Below are positions 53,102 through 62,135 of a stretch of DNA of 64,000 nt, piece after piece (the stretch's first letter is position 1; every line of letters starts with the position of its first letter). Below the pieces are notes generated by a model, which was not told where the DNA came from, made no database searches, and saw only the letters and a list, made by a program, of their open reading frames with translations. The stretch spans positions 310,001 through 374,000 of the forward strand of contig NZ_LT670844.1 of the NCBI RefSeq assembly GCF_900141755.1, in the 5' to 3' direction. This DNA comes from Bradyrhizobium lablabi. Its GTDB lineage: Bacteria > Pseudomonadota > Alphaproteobacteria > Rhizobiales > Xanthobacteraceae. The position numbers and the translations under genes are program-made.

Positions 53102-54580
53102 ATGACGGTCCATTTCCCCTTCCAAAACACCTACACGGCGCTGCCGGCGAACTTTTTTGCGCGCGTCGTGCCGACGCCCGTCGCCTCGCCCAAACTGATA
53201 AAACTGAACCGGCCGCTCGCGGTCCATCTCGGCCTCGACCCGGATCGGCTCGAAAGCCCCGAAGGCGCCGAGATACTGGCGGGAAAGCGCGTTCCAGACG
53301 GCGCGGACCCGATCGCGATGGCCTATGCCGGCCACCAGTTCGGGCATTTCGTTCCACAATTAGGTGACGGCCGGGCCATTCTGCTCGGCGAGGTGATCGA
53401 TGCCGACGGCATCCGCCGCGACATTCAGCTCAAGGGATCGGGCCCGACACCGTTTTCGCGCCGTGGCGACGGCCGGGCGGCGCTCGGGCCGGTGTTGCGC
53501 GAATATGTCGTCAGCGAAGCGATGGCTGCGCTTGGCATTCCGACCACCCGCTCGCTCGCCGCCGTCATGACCGGCGAGAGCGTGCTGCGCGAGACGCTGT
53601 TGCCGGGCGCCGTCCTGACCCGCGTCGCCTCCAGCCACATTCGCGTCGGCACGTTCCAGTATTTTGCCGCCCGCGGCGATACCGACGGCGTGCGGCGGCT
53701 CGCCGATCACGTCATCGCCAGGCATTATCCGCAATTGGCGAACGCCGACCGCCCCTATCATGCGCTGCTTTCAGCCGTCATCACGCGGCAAGCGGAGCTG
53801 GTCGCGCGCTGGCTCTTGGTCGGCTTCATCCATGGCGTCATGAACACCGACAATACCTCGATCTCGGGCGAGACCATCGATTACGGTCCGTGTGCCTTCA
53901 TGGACCATTACGATCCGGCAACGGTGTTTTCCTCGATCGACGAGCAAGGCCGTTACGCCTACGGCAATCAGCCGCGGATCGCGCTCTGGAACCTGACGCG
54001 GCTGGCGGAATGCCTGTTGCCGCTATTTTCCGAGGCGCAGGAGAAGGCCATCGAAGAGGCGCAAACAGCGCTCGGCGATTTCATCGAGACGTTCGACACG
54101 GCCTACCAGGCGGGCCTGCGGAGCAAGCTCGGCCTGTTCACCGCGCGCGAGGAGGACCGTACGTTGGCGCAGGACCTGCTCGACGCGATGGCCAAAAACC
54201 AGGCCGACTTCACCCTCACCTTCAGGCGGTTGAGCGATGCGGCGTCCGATCCGGCGGGCGATGACCTTGTGAGGCAGTTGTTCGCTGATCCCACCGCCTA
54301 TGACGAATGGGCGGCGCGCTGGCGGCAAAGGACCAGCGAGGAACTGCAGCAACCCGCGGCAAGGCAGACCGCGATGCGCGCGGTCAATCCCGCCTTCATT
54401 CCAAGGAACCACCGGGTGGAGGCCGTGATCGACGCCGCCGTCAACCGCGACGATTTTGCCCCCTTCGAGGAGCTTCTCGCGGTCTTGTCGAGGCCGTATC
54501 AGGACCAGGCTGCGTTCGCCGCCTATGCCGAGCCGCCCGAACCGCACCAGCGCGTGCTGCAGACGTTTTGCGGGACCTGA
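53102..54580 (+). CDS. selO: Protein adenylyltransferase SelO (YdiU/UPF0061)
   Basis: 492 residues. Pseudokinase that transfers AMP to Ser/Thr/Tyr on redox-related proteins. Conserved blocks: [104 protein letters not shown] and [25 protein letters not shown] with the catalytic Asp/Asn. The C-terminus lacks the eukaryotic Sec/Cys tail, ending instead in FCGT. Normal length. Opposite to aspS. Confidence 0.95.
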   Translation: MTVHFPFQNTYTALPANFFARVVPTPVASPKLIKLNRPLAVHLGLDPDRLESPEGAEILAGKRVPDGADPIAMAYAGHQFGHFVPQLGDGRAILLGEVIDADGIRRDIQLKGSGPTPFSRRGDGRAALGPVLREYVVSEAMAALGIPTTRSLAAVMTGESVLRETLLPGAVLTRVASSHIRVGTFQYFAARGDTDGVRRLADHVIARHYPQLANADRPYHALLSAVITRQAELVARWLLVGFIHGVMNTDNTSISGETIDYGPCAFMDHYDPATVFSSIDEQGRYAYGNQPRIALWNLTRLAECLLPLFSEAQEKAIEEAQTALGDFIETFDTAYQAGLRSKLGLFTAREEDRTLAQDLLDAMAKNQADFTLTFRRLSDAASDPAGDDLVRQLFADPTAYDEWAARWRQRTSEELQQPAARQTAMRAVNPAFIPRNHRVEAVIDAAVNRDDFAPFEELLAVLSRPYQDQAAFAAYAEPPEPHQRVLQTFCGT

Positions 54581-54692
54581 GCCGTTAACCCGGCGTTCAA
54601 CACGTCAAGAAACCCCCGCTCGTCCGCCGCCAGGAATTAAGCAAGGATTAGCGCCTCCCCTACAAATCTATCGTTTTGCCGGGGGGATTGCC

Positions 54693-54803
54693 GTGGACGG
54701 ATTGGTGTTTGAATTCATCGGATTGGCGATCCTGGCGCTCTGCATCATCGTGCTTGCCGTTCCGGCGCGGCGGTCGCCTGGCCGGCAAATCCGCGACACC
54801 TGA
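54693..54803 (+). CDS. Very small membrane protein (36 aa), possible
   Basis: GTG start with GGGGGG six bases upstream; VDGLVFEFIGLAILALCIIVLAVPARRS is one hydrophobic helix followed by a short basic tail RRSPGRQIRDT, giving an N-out/C-in single-span protein. Lies between selO and rnd. Real or chance cannot be decided from the sequence. Confidence 0.35.
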   Translation: MDGLVFEFIGLAILALCIIVLAVPARRSPGRQIRDT

Positions 54804-54979
54804 ATCCGGCTCCGAAGGCAGCGTCCTGAGCGACCCCGCCGCCCGCCGGCGCGGCCAGGGGGCGCGTCGGCCCCGAAAAACTGTTGCCAGACGGAAATGC
54901 AAGGCTCGAATTCGCTGCAAGACCCTTGACATATCAGCGCTTTCGGCAGAACGCGTCACCTAAGCGTTATGGACCGTTC

Positions 54980-56128
54980 ATGCATTTGATTACCACCACT
55001 TCGGAACTCGCCGCCGTTTGCGCCCGCCTCGCCAAACACCCGGTCATCACCGTCGATACGGAGTTCCTGCGCGAAACGACCTATTATCCCCTGCTCTGCG
55101 TCGTGCAGATGGCGAGCGCCGAGGAGGCGGTCGTGGTGGACACGTTGGCCGAGGGCATCGACCTCAAGCCGTTCTTCGAGCTGATGGCAAATGAGGCGGT
55201 GCTGAAGGTCTTTCATGCCGCCCGGCAGGATATCGAAATCGTCTGGCATCAGACCGGCATCGTTCCGCACCCGATTTTCGACACACAGGTCGCGGCCATG
55301 GTGCTCGGCTATGGCGATAGCATCGCCTATGACCAATTGGTCGAGCGCATCACCGGCCACCGGCCCGACAAGACCCACCGCTTCACCGACTGGTCGCGGC
55401 GGCCGCTGACCGCAGAACAGATGCATTACGCAGTCTCGGACGTCACCCATTTGCGCGACGTGTTCGCGGCACTCGACGCCGACTTAAAGAAGCGCGGGCG
55501 CAGCGATTGGGTCAGCGAGGAGATGGAAGTTCTGACCTCGCCGAAGACCTACGACTTTCATCCCGAGCGCGCCTGGGAGCGGTTGAAGACGCGGGTCCGC
55601 AAGCCCCGAGAGCTTGCGGTCCTGATGGAAGTCGCGGCATGGCGCGAACAGGAAGCGCAAAGCCGCGACGTTCCGCGCAGCCGCGTGCTGAAAGACGATG
55701 CGGTCGGCGACATCGCTACCCATGCGCCGACCAGCCTCGAGCGGCTCGCCAATCTGCGCTCGCTGCCGAAGGGTTTTGACCGCTCGAAATGGGGCACCGA
55801 TATCGTCGCCGCCGTGCAGCGCGGCCTCGCGCGCGATCCGGCGACATTGCCGAAACTCGAAAAGCCGCGCAGCAATTCGAACGGCGCCGCGATCGTCGAA
55901 TTGTTGAAGGTGTTGTTGCGCATGACGTCGGAGCGCCACGCTGTCGCCAGCAAGGTGATCGCAACCGTTGACGATCTCGAGCAGATCGCGGCCGACGATC
56001 ACGCCGACGTGGCTGCCCTGCACGGCTGGCGCCGCGAGCTGTTCGGCGAAGCGGCGCTGTCGCTGAAACACGGCCGGCTGGCATTGGCGATCGAAAAGGG
56101 ACGGGTCGTCAAGGTGGACCGGAACTGA
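54980..56128 (+). CDS. rnd: Ribonuclease D
   Basis: 382 residues from the ATG at 54980. 3'-5' exoribonuclease for tRNA and stable-RNA 3' ends. DEDDy motifs: Exo[17 protein letters not shown], Exo[17 protein letters not shown], Exo[16 protein letters not shown] with the Tyr-x3-Asp. Two helical HRDC-like domains follow (~205-290 and ~300-380). The proposed longer N-terminus would add non-conserved residues, so the internal Met is preferred. Confidence 0.95.
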   Translation: MHLITTTSELAAVCARLAKHPVITVDTEFLRETTYYPLLCVVQMASAEEAVVVDTLAEGIDLKPFFELMANEAVLKVFHAARQDIEIVWHQTGIVPHPIFDTQVAAMVLGYGDSIAYDQLVERITGHRPDKTHRFTDWSRRPLTAEQMHYAVSDVTHLRDVFAALDADLKKRGRSDWVSEEMEVLTSPKTYDFHPERAWERLKTRVRKPRELAVLMEVAAWREQEAQSRDVPRSRVLKDDAVGDIATHAPTSLERLANLRSLPKGFDRSKWGTDIVAAVQRGLARDPATLPKLEKPRSNSNGAAIVELLKVLLRMTSERHAVASKVIATVDDLEQIAADDHADVAALHGWRRELFGEAALSLKHGRLALAIEKGRVVKVDRN

Positions 56129-56219
56129 CGCGAACTCCGTGCATCGCGATCGCGCCTCATTTTACCGCTCAGATCGACCACGACAGAGGCAATTGCACGG
56201 GATCGATGCACCGAAGGCG

Positions 56220-56396
56220 CTATCGCGTCGTATCGTCCGTGCGGTGGTCCGGCGGGGTTCTCAATAGTTGCGATACTTCCACCAGGACCATCGATAGAAT
56301 ATAAGCGCTGGTGGGCAAATCCAACTGGCGAGCCTTCGAGATCGCGGCCGAGACGTCGATTGCCAGCTCGTTGAGATCGTCCTCTCGGGTTGCCAT
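56220..56396 (-). CDS. Small protein (58 aa), half of a divergent pair
   Basis: MATREDDLNELAIDVSAAIS then ARQLDLPTSAYILSMVLVEVSQLL: two helices, acidic N-terminus, mostly soluble. It starts 27 bases from the divergent 57-residue gene at 56424. Ribosome site weak. Not recognised. Confidence 0.5.
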   Translation of the reverse strand: MATREDDLNELAIDVSAAISKARQLDLPTSAYILSMVLVEVSQLLRTPPDHRTDDTTR

Positions 56397-56423
56397 CTGT
56401 CATTCGCTTCTGGAGCTTTAACT

Positions 56424-56597
56424 GTGAGCACCGACGATTCCGATGATCCCGGTGACAAACTACTGCGGTTACTTCGGGACAATCAGATCGATCTGAACGT
56501 GGTTGAGGGTTTGCGGCTGGTAATTGCATTTAGAAAAATCAAGGACTCCACGGATCGGCGCGTGCTCATCGAGCTGGCCGAGCGACTTGCAAAATGA
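56424..56597 (+). CDS. Small protein (57 aa), half of a divergent pair
   Basis: GTG start with GGAG eight bases upstream. VSTDDSDDPGDKLLRLLRDN then VVEGLRLVIAFRKIKDSTDRRVLIELAERLAK: two helices with a basic end, suggestive of a small regulator or adaptor. Same length as its divergent neighbour. Not recognised; conserved-looking composition. Confidence 0.55.
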   Translation: MSTDDSDDPGDKLLRLLRDNQIDLNVVEGLRLVIAFRKIKDSTDRRVLIELAERLAK

Positions 56598-56628
56598 CCG
56601 TCAGCCCACCGCGATGGCGTCGCTTCCG

Positions 56629-57210
56629 TCACACCGCAATCTTACCGCTCGCGCCGATAAGATCGGTACTTGCCTGAACCCGCGCATAGTTGCCGATCAC
56701 TTTGACCACCGCCAGCTTGTAGGAGGCCGCCTCGCCGACGCCGGGCCGCCGACAGGCGACCGCGTCGCTGACCACCTGATAGCGATGACTGCGGTGAAAG
56801 CCGTCGACCACGGTCGACAGGATGGTTTCATCGAGCGAAAACCCGCATAGCACGCAGCGAATGTCTCTCATATTGGCCATGTATTCGGCAAAACGCGACG
56901 AGCTGTAGGCTGACGGCAGCGGATGCTCGAAGGCGAGCTCCCCCGGACGCGGCTTCAGCTCCGCGATCCAGTCCGTCAGGTTCGACGCCGGGTTGAACCA
57001 CGCGGCCTGGGCGATCCGTTTCAGATGCATCACCGGCCAGAGATTGCTGCGCCAGACCGTCATCAATTCAAGGCAGCGCGACGTAATCGCTTCGGCATCC
57101 GAGATGACGTGGCTGCGGCCTTCCGTGAGATACTCGGTCTGCAGATCCGCGCAGATCAGGATCGGCGGATCATCATGGATCGAAATTGTCATTTTGCGGT
57201 TCGCGATCAT
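56629..57210 (-). CDS. Isochorismatase-fold protein without the usual catalytic Cys
   Basis: About 193 residues; its ATG overlaps the stop of the upstream GNAT gene (ATGA at 57207-57210), so translation is probably coupled. The cysteine-hydrolase fold is visible: ILICADLQTEYLTEG (Asp), VMHLKR (Lys position) and VLCGFSLDETILSTVVDGFHRSHRYQVVSDAV, where the usual Cys in GxxxxxCVxxTA is a Thr/Ile (ETILST). Loss of the Cys is seen in isochorismatase-type (EntB, PhzD) enzymes, so activity may differ from amide hydrolysis. Third gene of a three-gene operon. Confidence 0.75.
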   Translation of the reverse strand: MIANRKMTISIHDDPPILICADLQTEYLTEGRSHVISDAEAITSRCLELMTVWRSNLWPVMHLKRIAQAAWFNPASNLTDWIAELKPRPGELAFEHPLPSAYSSSRFAEYMANMRDIRCVLCGFSLDETILSTVVDGFHRSHRYQVVSDAVACRRPGVGEAASYKLAVVKVIGNYARVQASTDLIGASGKIAV

Positions 57211-57830
57211 GTTTCGGCCAGCGCCGCCGTGCGAAGTGGCGACGTCACGTCGCGACCTGACGAGATATCGAGCACGCCGGGCCGGTCCCAATCGCCCTCG
57301 GGGCGGATGATCACGTAGGGGTCGCTCTCCAGCGTGATGGCGTCGGGACCCGGTTCGATGTCGAGCACCATTTCCGTGTAGGAGAAATCGGAAAACGTGA
57401 TCTTGCGGTTATGGCCAAGCGGCCGGGCGCCGAAATGCGCCCAGAAGTCGACCAGGCGATCCTGGGCCTGACCATAGATTTTCCTAAAGCCCTTGCGCTT
57501 GATGTAGTCGACGCTTGCCTGCACCAATTTGAACGACACGCGCGAGCGCCGGAACTGATGGCGGACGGCGAGCCGTTCGACCTTGGCGAACTCACCAAAG
57601 AACCGTACCCGAAGGCAGCCCGCGGGTTCCCTTCCGACAAATCCGATGAAATGCGCCGCGACCAGATCGTTGCCGTCGAACTCTTCCTCGATCGGGCAAT
57701 CCTGCTCGGCGAGGTAAACGGCGGCGCGGATGGCGGTGACCAGCATGAGGTCGTTGGGATCACGCGCGATGCGGACCGAGATCGCGCGCGGGTTCGAGGT
57801 GGCCGATGATGAAGACCTAGTGCCATGCAT
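57207..57830 (-). CDS. GNAT-family N-acetyltransferase (operon gene 2)
   Basis: 207 residues. Motif A/B region: ACLRVRFFGEFAKVERLAVRHQFRRSRVSFKLVQASVDYIKRKGFRKIYGQAQDRLVDFWAHFGARPLG, with the acetyl-CoA-binding RRSRVS loop shortened from Q/RxxGxG. The C-terminus EMVLDIEPGPDAITLESDPYVIIRPEGDWDRPGVLD is typical of a subgroup found beside LysR genes in rhizobia. The start is 14 bases inside the end of the upstream gene. Substrate unknown. Confidence 0.8.
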   Translation of the reverse strand: MHGTRSSSSATSNPRAISVRIARDPNDLMLVTAIRAAVYLAEQDCPIEEEFDGNDLVAAHFIGFVGREPAGCLRVRFFGEFAKVERLAVRHQFRRSRVSFKLVQASVDYIKRKGFRKIYGQAQDRLVDFWAHFGARPLGHNRKITFSDFSYTEMVLDIEPGPDAITLESDPYVIIRPEGDWDRPGVLDISSGRDVTSPLRTAALAET

Positions 57831-58443
57831 CTGCAGAACTCCTTGCTGGGAAACCCGATGCCGCTAGACGCGTCGGGACGCGGTTCCAGGGCCGCTCGTA
57901 ACACCAGAGGTCGGGCTGGAAGCTCGGTATCTGCTTGAAGCAAGTCGAAATCAGCCAATCGCGTCCTGCCTTGGTCGATGGCTGGGCGAAGCAATTGGCG
58001 TTGACATAGCGCCGCGTTCGCAAATGCGCCGAGATCTTGCCGGATGCGGCGACACCGCGACCGGTTGCCGCAAGTGCCCAAAGGTAGATCGCCGACACCT
58101 CCTCGTCGCTCGGCGCAAGCAGGCTGATATCCGGCTGCGTCAGGCAAATCTCGTCGAGAATGAGAGCGTCGTGTCCGCGACTGTTGAGATAAAGAAACGC
58201 AATGCCGCCGAGCAATTGCTCACGTCGGCTGAACGTTAGAATGCATTCAGGATCAAAAGCGAAGTATTTGCCGAGCATCGGCGCCGTCATCTGAACTCCC
58301 GGAACCAGGCGATGGGCCATATCGGCCAGGATTGAAATCTCCTGATATCGCGCCGGTCGGACCTCAACATCCGAACTGATCGGCAGTGAATCGAAATCGT
58401 GCCTTGCAGCGAAACAGGCTCTTTCCATAGTCTCGTTGCGCAT
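57817..58443 (-). CDS. Operon gene 1: GNAT-like protein of unknown function
   Basis: 208 residues. DVEVRPARYQEISILADMAHRLVPG at ~25-50 and CILTFSRREQLLGGIAFLYLNSRGHDALILDEICLTQPDIS at ~70-110 follow the first part of a GNAT fold; the second half (GRGVAASGKISAHLRTRRYVNANCFAQPSTKAGRDWLI) replaces the normal acyl-CoA loop. I read it as a diverged acetyltransferase. First gene of the operon, 52 bases from the divergent LysR gene. Confidence 0.6.
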   Translation of the reverse strand: MRNETMERACFAARHDFDSLPISSDVEVRPARYQEISILADMAHRLVPGVQMTAPMLGKYFAFDPECILTFSRREQLLGGIAFLYLNSRGHDALILDEICLTQPDISLLAPSDEEVSAIYLWALAATGRGVAASGKISAHLRTRRYVNANCFAQPSTKAGRDWLISTCFKQIPSFQPDLWCYERPWNRVPTRLAASGFPARSSADAWH

Positions 58444-58495
58444 CTATCGTTACTCCTGCCCGCAACGAGCATCATAACGGGTGGGAGTTTGGGGT

Positions 58496-59560
58496 ATGCA
58501 GCAACTATTGCATCGGGGTGCTGCGATGATGCAGCACCGGACTGAGGAAGCTCCGGATGCGTCCTGGGACGATCTGAAAGCGTTTCTCGTTTGCACGCGA
58601 TACAAGAGTTTCCGGAACGCCGGTGAAGTGCTTGGCCTGACGAGCACGACCTTGATGCGAAGGATCGATCGGCTCGAGGAGCGGATCGGCTGCAAATTGT
58701 TTCTGCGCGATCAGAGTGGATTGACGCTGAGCGAAGACGGAGCCGCGATGATTGCGGACGTGACTGAAATGGAGCGTCACGCCTTCAACATTTTCCGGCG
58801 CGCGTCGCAGTCGTCGAATGATCCTGCGGGTACGGTGCGGATTGCCGTGACCGAGGGGCCGGGCAATTTCTGGATTCTTCCAAGGCTGATCGATTTCCAG
58901 AAAACCTACCGCAAGATCACCGTCGACCTTCGCTGCGCGATGGAGCAATCGGACGTGGCACGGCTGGAATCCGATATTGCCATTCAGCTCGAACCGCCGA
59001 CCAACCCCGACCTCATCGTCGCCAAGCTCGGCAGGCTGCACATCTACCCCTTCGTTTCCGCAGGCTACCAGAAGCTCTACGGCATTCCCGCATCGCTATC
59101 TGAGCTCAAAAGTCACCGAATTATCAAGCAAAGCGCGCCGCAGGTCGATGATACCGCGTATGCGCGGATTTTCGGACTGACCTCGCTGGAAGGCGTCGTC
59201 GGAATAAAGACAAACTCCAGCATCGGCGTTCTATACGCGGTTGAACGAGGCGCAGGCGTTGGTTTCCTGCCAACTTCGTCGATCGCCTTAGGGGCGCCGC
59301 TGGTCGCGGTCGATATGGGCTTTAGTCATCATGCCGAACTTTGGCTTACCTATCACAAGGAATTTCGCAACTCGGATCGGCATAAGATCGTCATCGATTG
59401 GCTCAAGAAGATATTCGATCCCAAAACGTATCCGTGTTTCCGGGACGAGTTTATTCACCCAAACGACCTCGTGCCCCTGATGGCCGGACCGAGAGAGAAT
59501 TTCGGGCTGGTGGGATATGCCGCTGCCAACCCGTTTAATGGCGCCAAGGAACTGCTCTGA
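58496..59560 (+). CDS. LysR-family transcriptional regulator
   Basis: About 354 residues from the ATG at 58496, preceded by GGGAG; the in-frame GTG at 58481 is less likely. Winged helix-turn-helix ~25-85: DDLKAFLVCTRYKSFRNAGEVLGLTSTTLMRRIDRLEERIGCKLFLRDQSGLTLSEDG. The effector domain VRIAVTEGPGNFWILPRLIDFQKTYRKITVDLRCAM follows. It is longer than typical LysR proteins (~300), with a C-terminal extension (~310-354: FIHPNDLVPLMAGP..). Divergent from the GNAT operon with only 52 bases between, a classical arrangement for regulating it. Confidence 0.92.
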   Translation: MQQLLHRGAAMMQHRTEEAPDASWDDLKAFLVCTRYKSFRNAGEVLGLTSTTLMRRIDRLEERIGCKLFLRDQSGLTLSEDGAAMIADVTEMERHAFNIFRRASQSSNDPAGTVRIAVTEGPGNFWILPRLIDFQKTYRKITVDLRCAMEQSDVARLESDIAIQLEPPTNPDLIVAKLGRLHIYPFVSAGYQKLYGIPASLSELKSHRIIKQSAPQVDDTAYARIFGLTSLEGVVGIKTNSSIGVLYAVERGAGVGFLPTSSIALGAPLVAVDMGFSHHAELWLTYHKEFRNSDRHKIVIDWLKKIFDPKTYPCFRDEFIHPNDLVPLMAGPRENFGLVGYAAANPFNGAKELL

Positions 59561-59584
59561 TCGTCGGGCGAGGCAGGCCGCGCG

Positions 59585-60769
59585 TCACCACTTCAGCTCC
59601 ACCCCGACCGTGCCCTGGTGCGACTGCGACGCGGCGCGGAACTTGCCGTCATAATTGGCGTAGAGGCGCGCGCTATTGCTCAGGAAGAGCGACGCCGACG
59701 CGCCGGCATCCGCGCCGTAGCGGCTTTCGCCGATACCTTGCAGGGTGATGCTCTGGGTGCCGAGGCTGACGGTGAGCGAACTGAAATTCTGCGCGACATT
59801 GTCGACGAACTTGCCGTAGGCGGACAGATCGAAAATCTTCTGATCGAAAACGAAGTAGTGCCCGATCTCCGCGCCGAGCAGGATCCGCGAACGCTCCGCC
59901 GTCGCACCGCTCGCCATCACCGGATCAAGTCCGCCGACCTCCGTAAACGATCCGGTCGAGGCGCGCACATATTCGAACGCGGCCTTCGGCACGATCCGGC
60001 TCTGGTCCATGTTCCAGTAGTAGCTGAGTTCGGTCAGCGCGCCGTCGATACGGCCGTCATAGCCGGCGGTCGCGAAGCCCACCCCGGTGTCGCGGCTGGA
60101 ATTGATTTTTCCAAAACCGTGGACCAGCGCGACGGCCCAGGTCCACGGACCCTTGTCCACAGAGGCGTTGAAGCCGATCTGGGTCAAGTCGAGGGTTGCC
60201 GACTGCAGCGAAACCGGAACGTCGATGGCGGTGCCGCTTTGGTCGACCGAAACCCCGACATTGACGCCGGGTGCGATGCGCGCGCCGAGGCCCGCGACAC
60301 CGCCCCAGGTCTGGCGATGGTCGCCGGCGAAATCGCCTTGCATGCCGGTCCTGGCCGAAATTCCGTAGGTCTCACCCCAGGTCCGGAAACGCGGCGCCTC
60401 GGTTGCCTCGGAGGCGCCGCCGCCGCCGGGATTGTTGCGGGCGGCGCGGGCGAAACCGTTGGTCGCCTGGTCGCCAAGCCGCTCGAGGAAATTGCTGCCG
60501 AGATTGGTCAGCGCAGCGCCCGCCGACAGGTCGGTGTTGGCATCGGTGCGCGATGGCACCGGTGGCGGAGGCAGCGGCGGCGGCGGGGGTGGCGGGGGCG
60601 GGGGCGGTGCTGGGGGTCGTGGCGGCACAAGAACGGCAATCTGGGCCTGAGCCGGCGGCGACGTCGCGGCACCTGCCAAAACGACGACAAACGCGACCGC
60701 AACGGTCCTCGAAAGCCCGCCGCCAGCACCCGTCCCCTTAGCGCGCGAAGGCTGCGATGAGCCGCACAT
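59585..60769 (-). CDS. Minimal autotransporter-type outer-membrane beta-barrel protein
   Basis: About 394 residues from the ATG at 60769. Signal region ~20-42 (AVAFVVVLAGAATSPPAQAQ). A short low-complexity linker with a run of 11 Pro at ~55-75, then ~40 residues, and a C-terminal barrel of ~270 residues: FRTWGETYGISARTGMQG, WGGVAGLGARIAPGVNVGVSVDQSG, and the last strand QGTVGVELKW with a terminal aromatic. No long passenger, so it may be a surface porin-like barrel or a remnant autotransporter. Convergent with the LysR gene. Confidence 0.78.
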   Translation of the reverse strand: MCGSSQPSRAKGTGAGGGLSRTVAVAFVVVLAGAATSPPAQAQIAVLVPPRPPAPPPPPPPPPPPLPPPPVPSRTDANTDLSAGAALTNLGSNFLERLGDQATNGFARAARNNPGGGGASEATEAPRFRTWGETYGISARTGMQGDFAGDHRQTWGGVAGLGARIAPGVNVGVSVDQSGTAIDVPVSLQSATLDLTQIGFNASVDKGPWTWAVALVHGFGKINSSRDTGVGFATAGYDGRIDGALTELSYYWNMDQSRIVPKAAFEYVRASTGSFTEVGGLDPVMASGATAERSRILLGAEIGHYFVFDQKIFDLSAYGKFVDNVAQNFSSLTVSLGTQSITLQGIGESRYGADAGASASLFLSNSARLYANYDGKFRAASQSHQGTVGVELKW

Positions 60770-61140
60770 GAATGCTATTTCCCGAAACGGCGCCAACTCG
60801 AAACGATGCAAATCCTGTCGGCCGGTGCCGATTTGCCCCCAGTTCTCGCGGGGGGTCAATCGGTCTTGGTCCCGGGCTGCGGGCGATTAGCGGACATTGT
60901 TGTTCCGCTGCCACAGGTCGGAAAGCGGCGGTCTCATTCTTGAACAGACTTCCCAGGACACGCCGGAAGCTTGCTAACGCGCAAATTTCGTGTTGCAATA
61001 TGCAGCACAATCGGATTTAGGCCGATCGACTGTGCGTTTCGCGACTGAGAAATTGAGCAGACATCAGACAAGCCCGCTTGTGGCGTGGCACGCGAACAGC
61101 GTGGCCGCGTCTTTTTTACGTCTAGACCAGGAGACAGGCG
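60770..61140. other. Upstream region of the cold shock gene
   Basis: About 370 bases between divergent genes; no gene accepted. The stretch 60985-61130 is poor in stop-free frames and would form the cspA leader, which in cold shock genes is long and structured, but no cold-box motif can be asserted. A ~GGTGCC / GCAC pair lies near 60826. Confidence 0.4.
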
Positions 61141-61344
61141 ATGCAAAAAGGCACCGTCAAGTGGTTCAACCCGACCAAGGGTTATGGGTTCATCAAGCCG
61201 ATGGCCGGCGATAAGGACGTGTTCGTCCATATCTCGGCGGTCGAGCGTGCGGGGCTCTCAACCCTCAACGAGAATCAGGTAATCGAATATGACCTTGTGG
61301 AAAATCGCGGCAAGAGCTCCGCGGAAAATCTGAAGGTCACCTAA
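61141..61344 (+). CDS. Cold shock protein (CspA family)
   Basis: 67 residues, the exact size of CspA. RNP motifs GYGFI (RNP1) and VFVHI (RNP2) are intact: MQKGTVKWFNPTKGYGFIKP and KDVFVHISAVERAGLSTLNENQVIEYDLV, ending KSSAENLKVT. Single-stranded nucleic-acid chaperone that keeps mRNA open in the cold or in stationary phase. AGGAG lies upstream and a strong terminator follows. Confidence 0.97.
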   Translation: MQKGTVKWFNPTKGYGFIKPMAGDKDVFVHISAVERAGLSTLNENQVIEYDLVENRGKSSAENLKVT

Positions 61345-61378
61345 CTTCGTCACGATCCGCGCAAGCAATCCTGATGTA

Positions 61379-61410
61379 CCCCCGGCCTATGCCGGGGGAT
61401 TCTTATTTTT
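61379..61410 (+). terminator. Terminator after the cold shock gene
   Basis: CCCCCGGC / GCCGGGGG (61379-61398) with a CTAT loop, followed by ATTCTTATTTTT. Confidence 0.9.
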
Positions 61411-61477
61411 AAGCTAATTTTTTCGAACCATTGACGGCTAACCGAGCATCCGCCGCTCACGCTCCTTGCCCGACGCC

Positions 61478-62131
61478 TCAGCTTGCCGCGGGCGAAATCA
61501 AGATGGCGTCGGAACCCTTGCCGCCTGCGGCTTTGCATATATCGCCGTCAAGCCGGATCTGATCAGCCGCGACCAGCCGTAGCGCTTCGGGATAGATGCG
61601 GTGTTCGACCGCAAGAATCCGCGCCGCCAGCGTCTCCGGCGTATCGTCATCGCGCACCGCGACCGCGCCCTGCATCAGAATCGGGCCGGCGTCGGTTTCC
61701 GGAATGACAAAATGCACGGTCGCTCCCGAAATCTTTACCCCTGCGCGCAGCGCCTGCGCCTGCGGTTCGAGACCGGGAAATGACGGCAGCAATGAGGGAT
61801 GAATGTTGAGCATCCTGCCATACCAGCGCTGCACGAATCCGGCGGTGAACAGCCGCATGAAACCGGCGAGGCAAATCAGGTCGATCTTGTGCTGATCGAG
61901 CGTCGTCTGCAGCACGGCCTCGAACGCCGCGCGATCCTTGCCGAACGGCTTGCTCTCGATCGTGAGCGTCGGAATTCCGCTAGTCCTGGCCTTTTCGAGG
62001 CCCAAAGCGTCGGAGCGGTTGGAGATCACCACGACGATCTCGGCCGGGAAATCCACTTCGCTTGCCGCCTCGATCAATGCGGACATGTTCGATCCGCGCC
62101 CGGAAATCAGGATGGCGACACGGCGCTTCAT
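61478..62131 (-). CDS. purN: Phosphoribosylglycinamide formyltransferase
   Basis: 217 residues. Third step of purine synthesis (GAR to FGAR using 10-formyl-THF). VAILISGRGSNMSALIEAA at the N-terminus, the Asn-His catalytic block in MLNIHPSLLPSFPGLEPQAQAL, SGATVHFVIPETDAGPILMQGAV with the catalytic Asp, and a GHEIYPEAL-like C-terminus. Follows purM by four bases on the same strand, a conserved purMN operon. Confidence 0.96.
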   Translation of the reverse strand: MKRRVAILISGRGSNMSALIEAASEVDFPAEIVVVISNRSDALGLEKARTSGIPTLTIESKPFGKDRAAFEAVLQTTLDQHKIDLICLAGFMRLFTAGFVQRWYGRMLNIHPSLLPSFPGLEPQAQALRAGVKISGATVHFVIPETDAGPILMQGAVAVRDDDTPETLAARILAVEHRIYPEALRLVAADQIRLDGDICKAAGGKGSDAILISPAAS

Positions 62132-62135
62132 GGAC

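Noticed and set aside
59618-60760. A 380-codon plus-strand frame and a Gly-rich frame at 60432
   Set aside because: Both are shadows of the autotransporter gene; the Gly run is the antisense of the Pro run.
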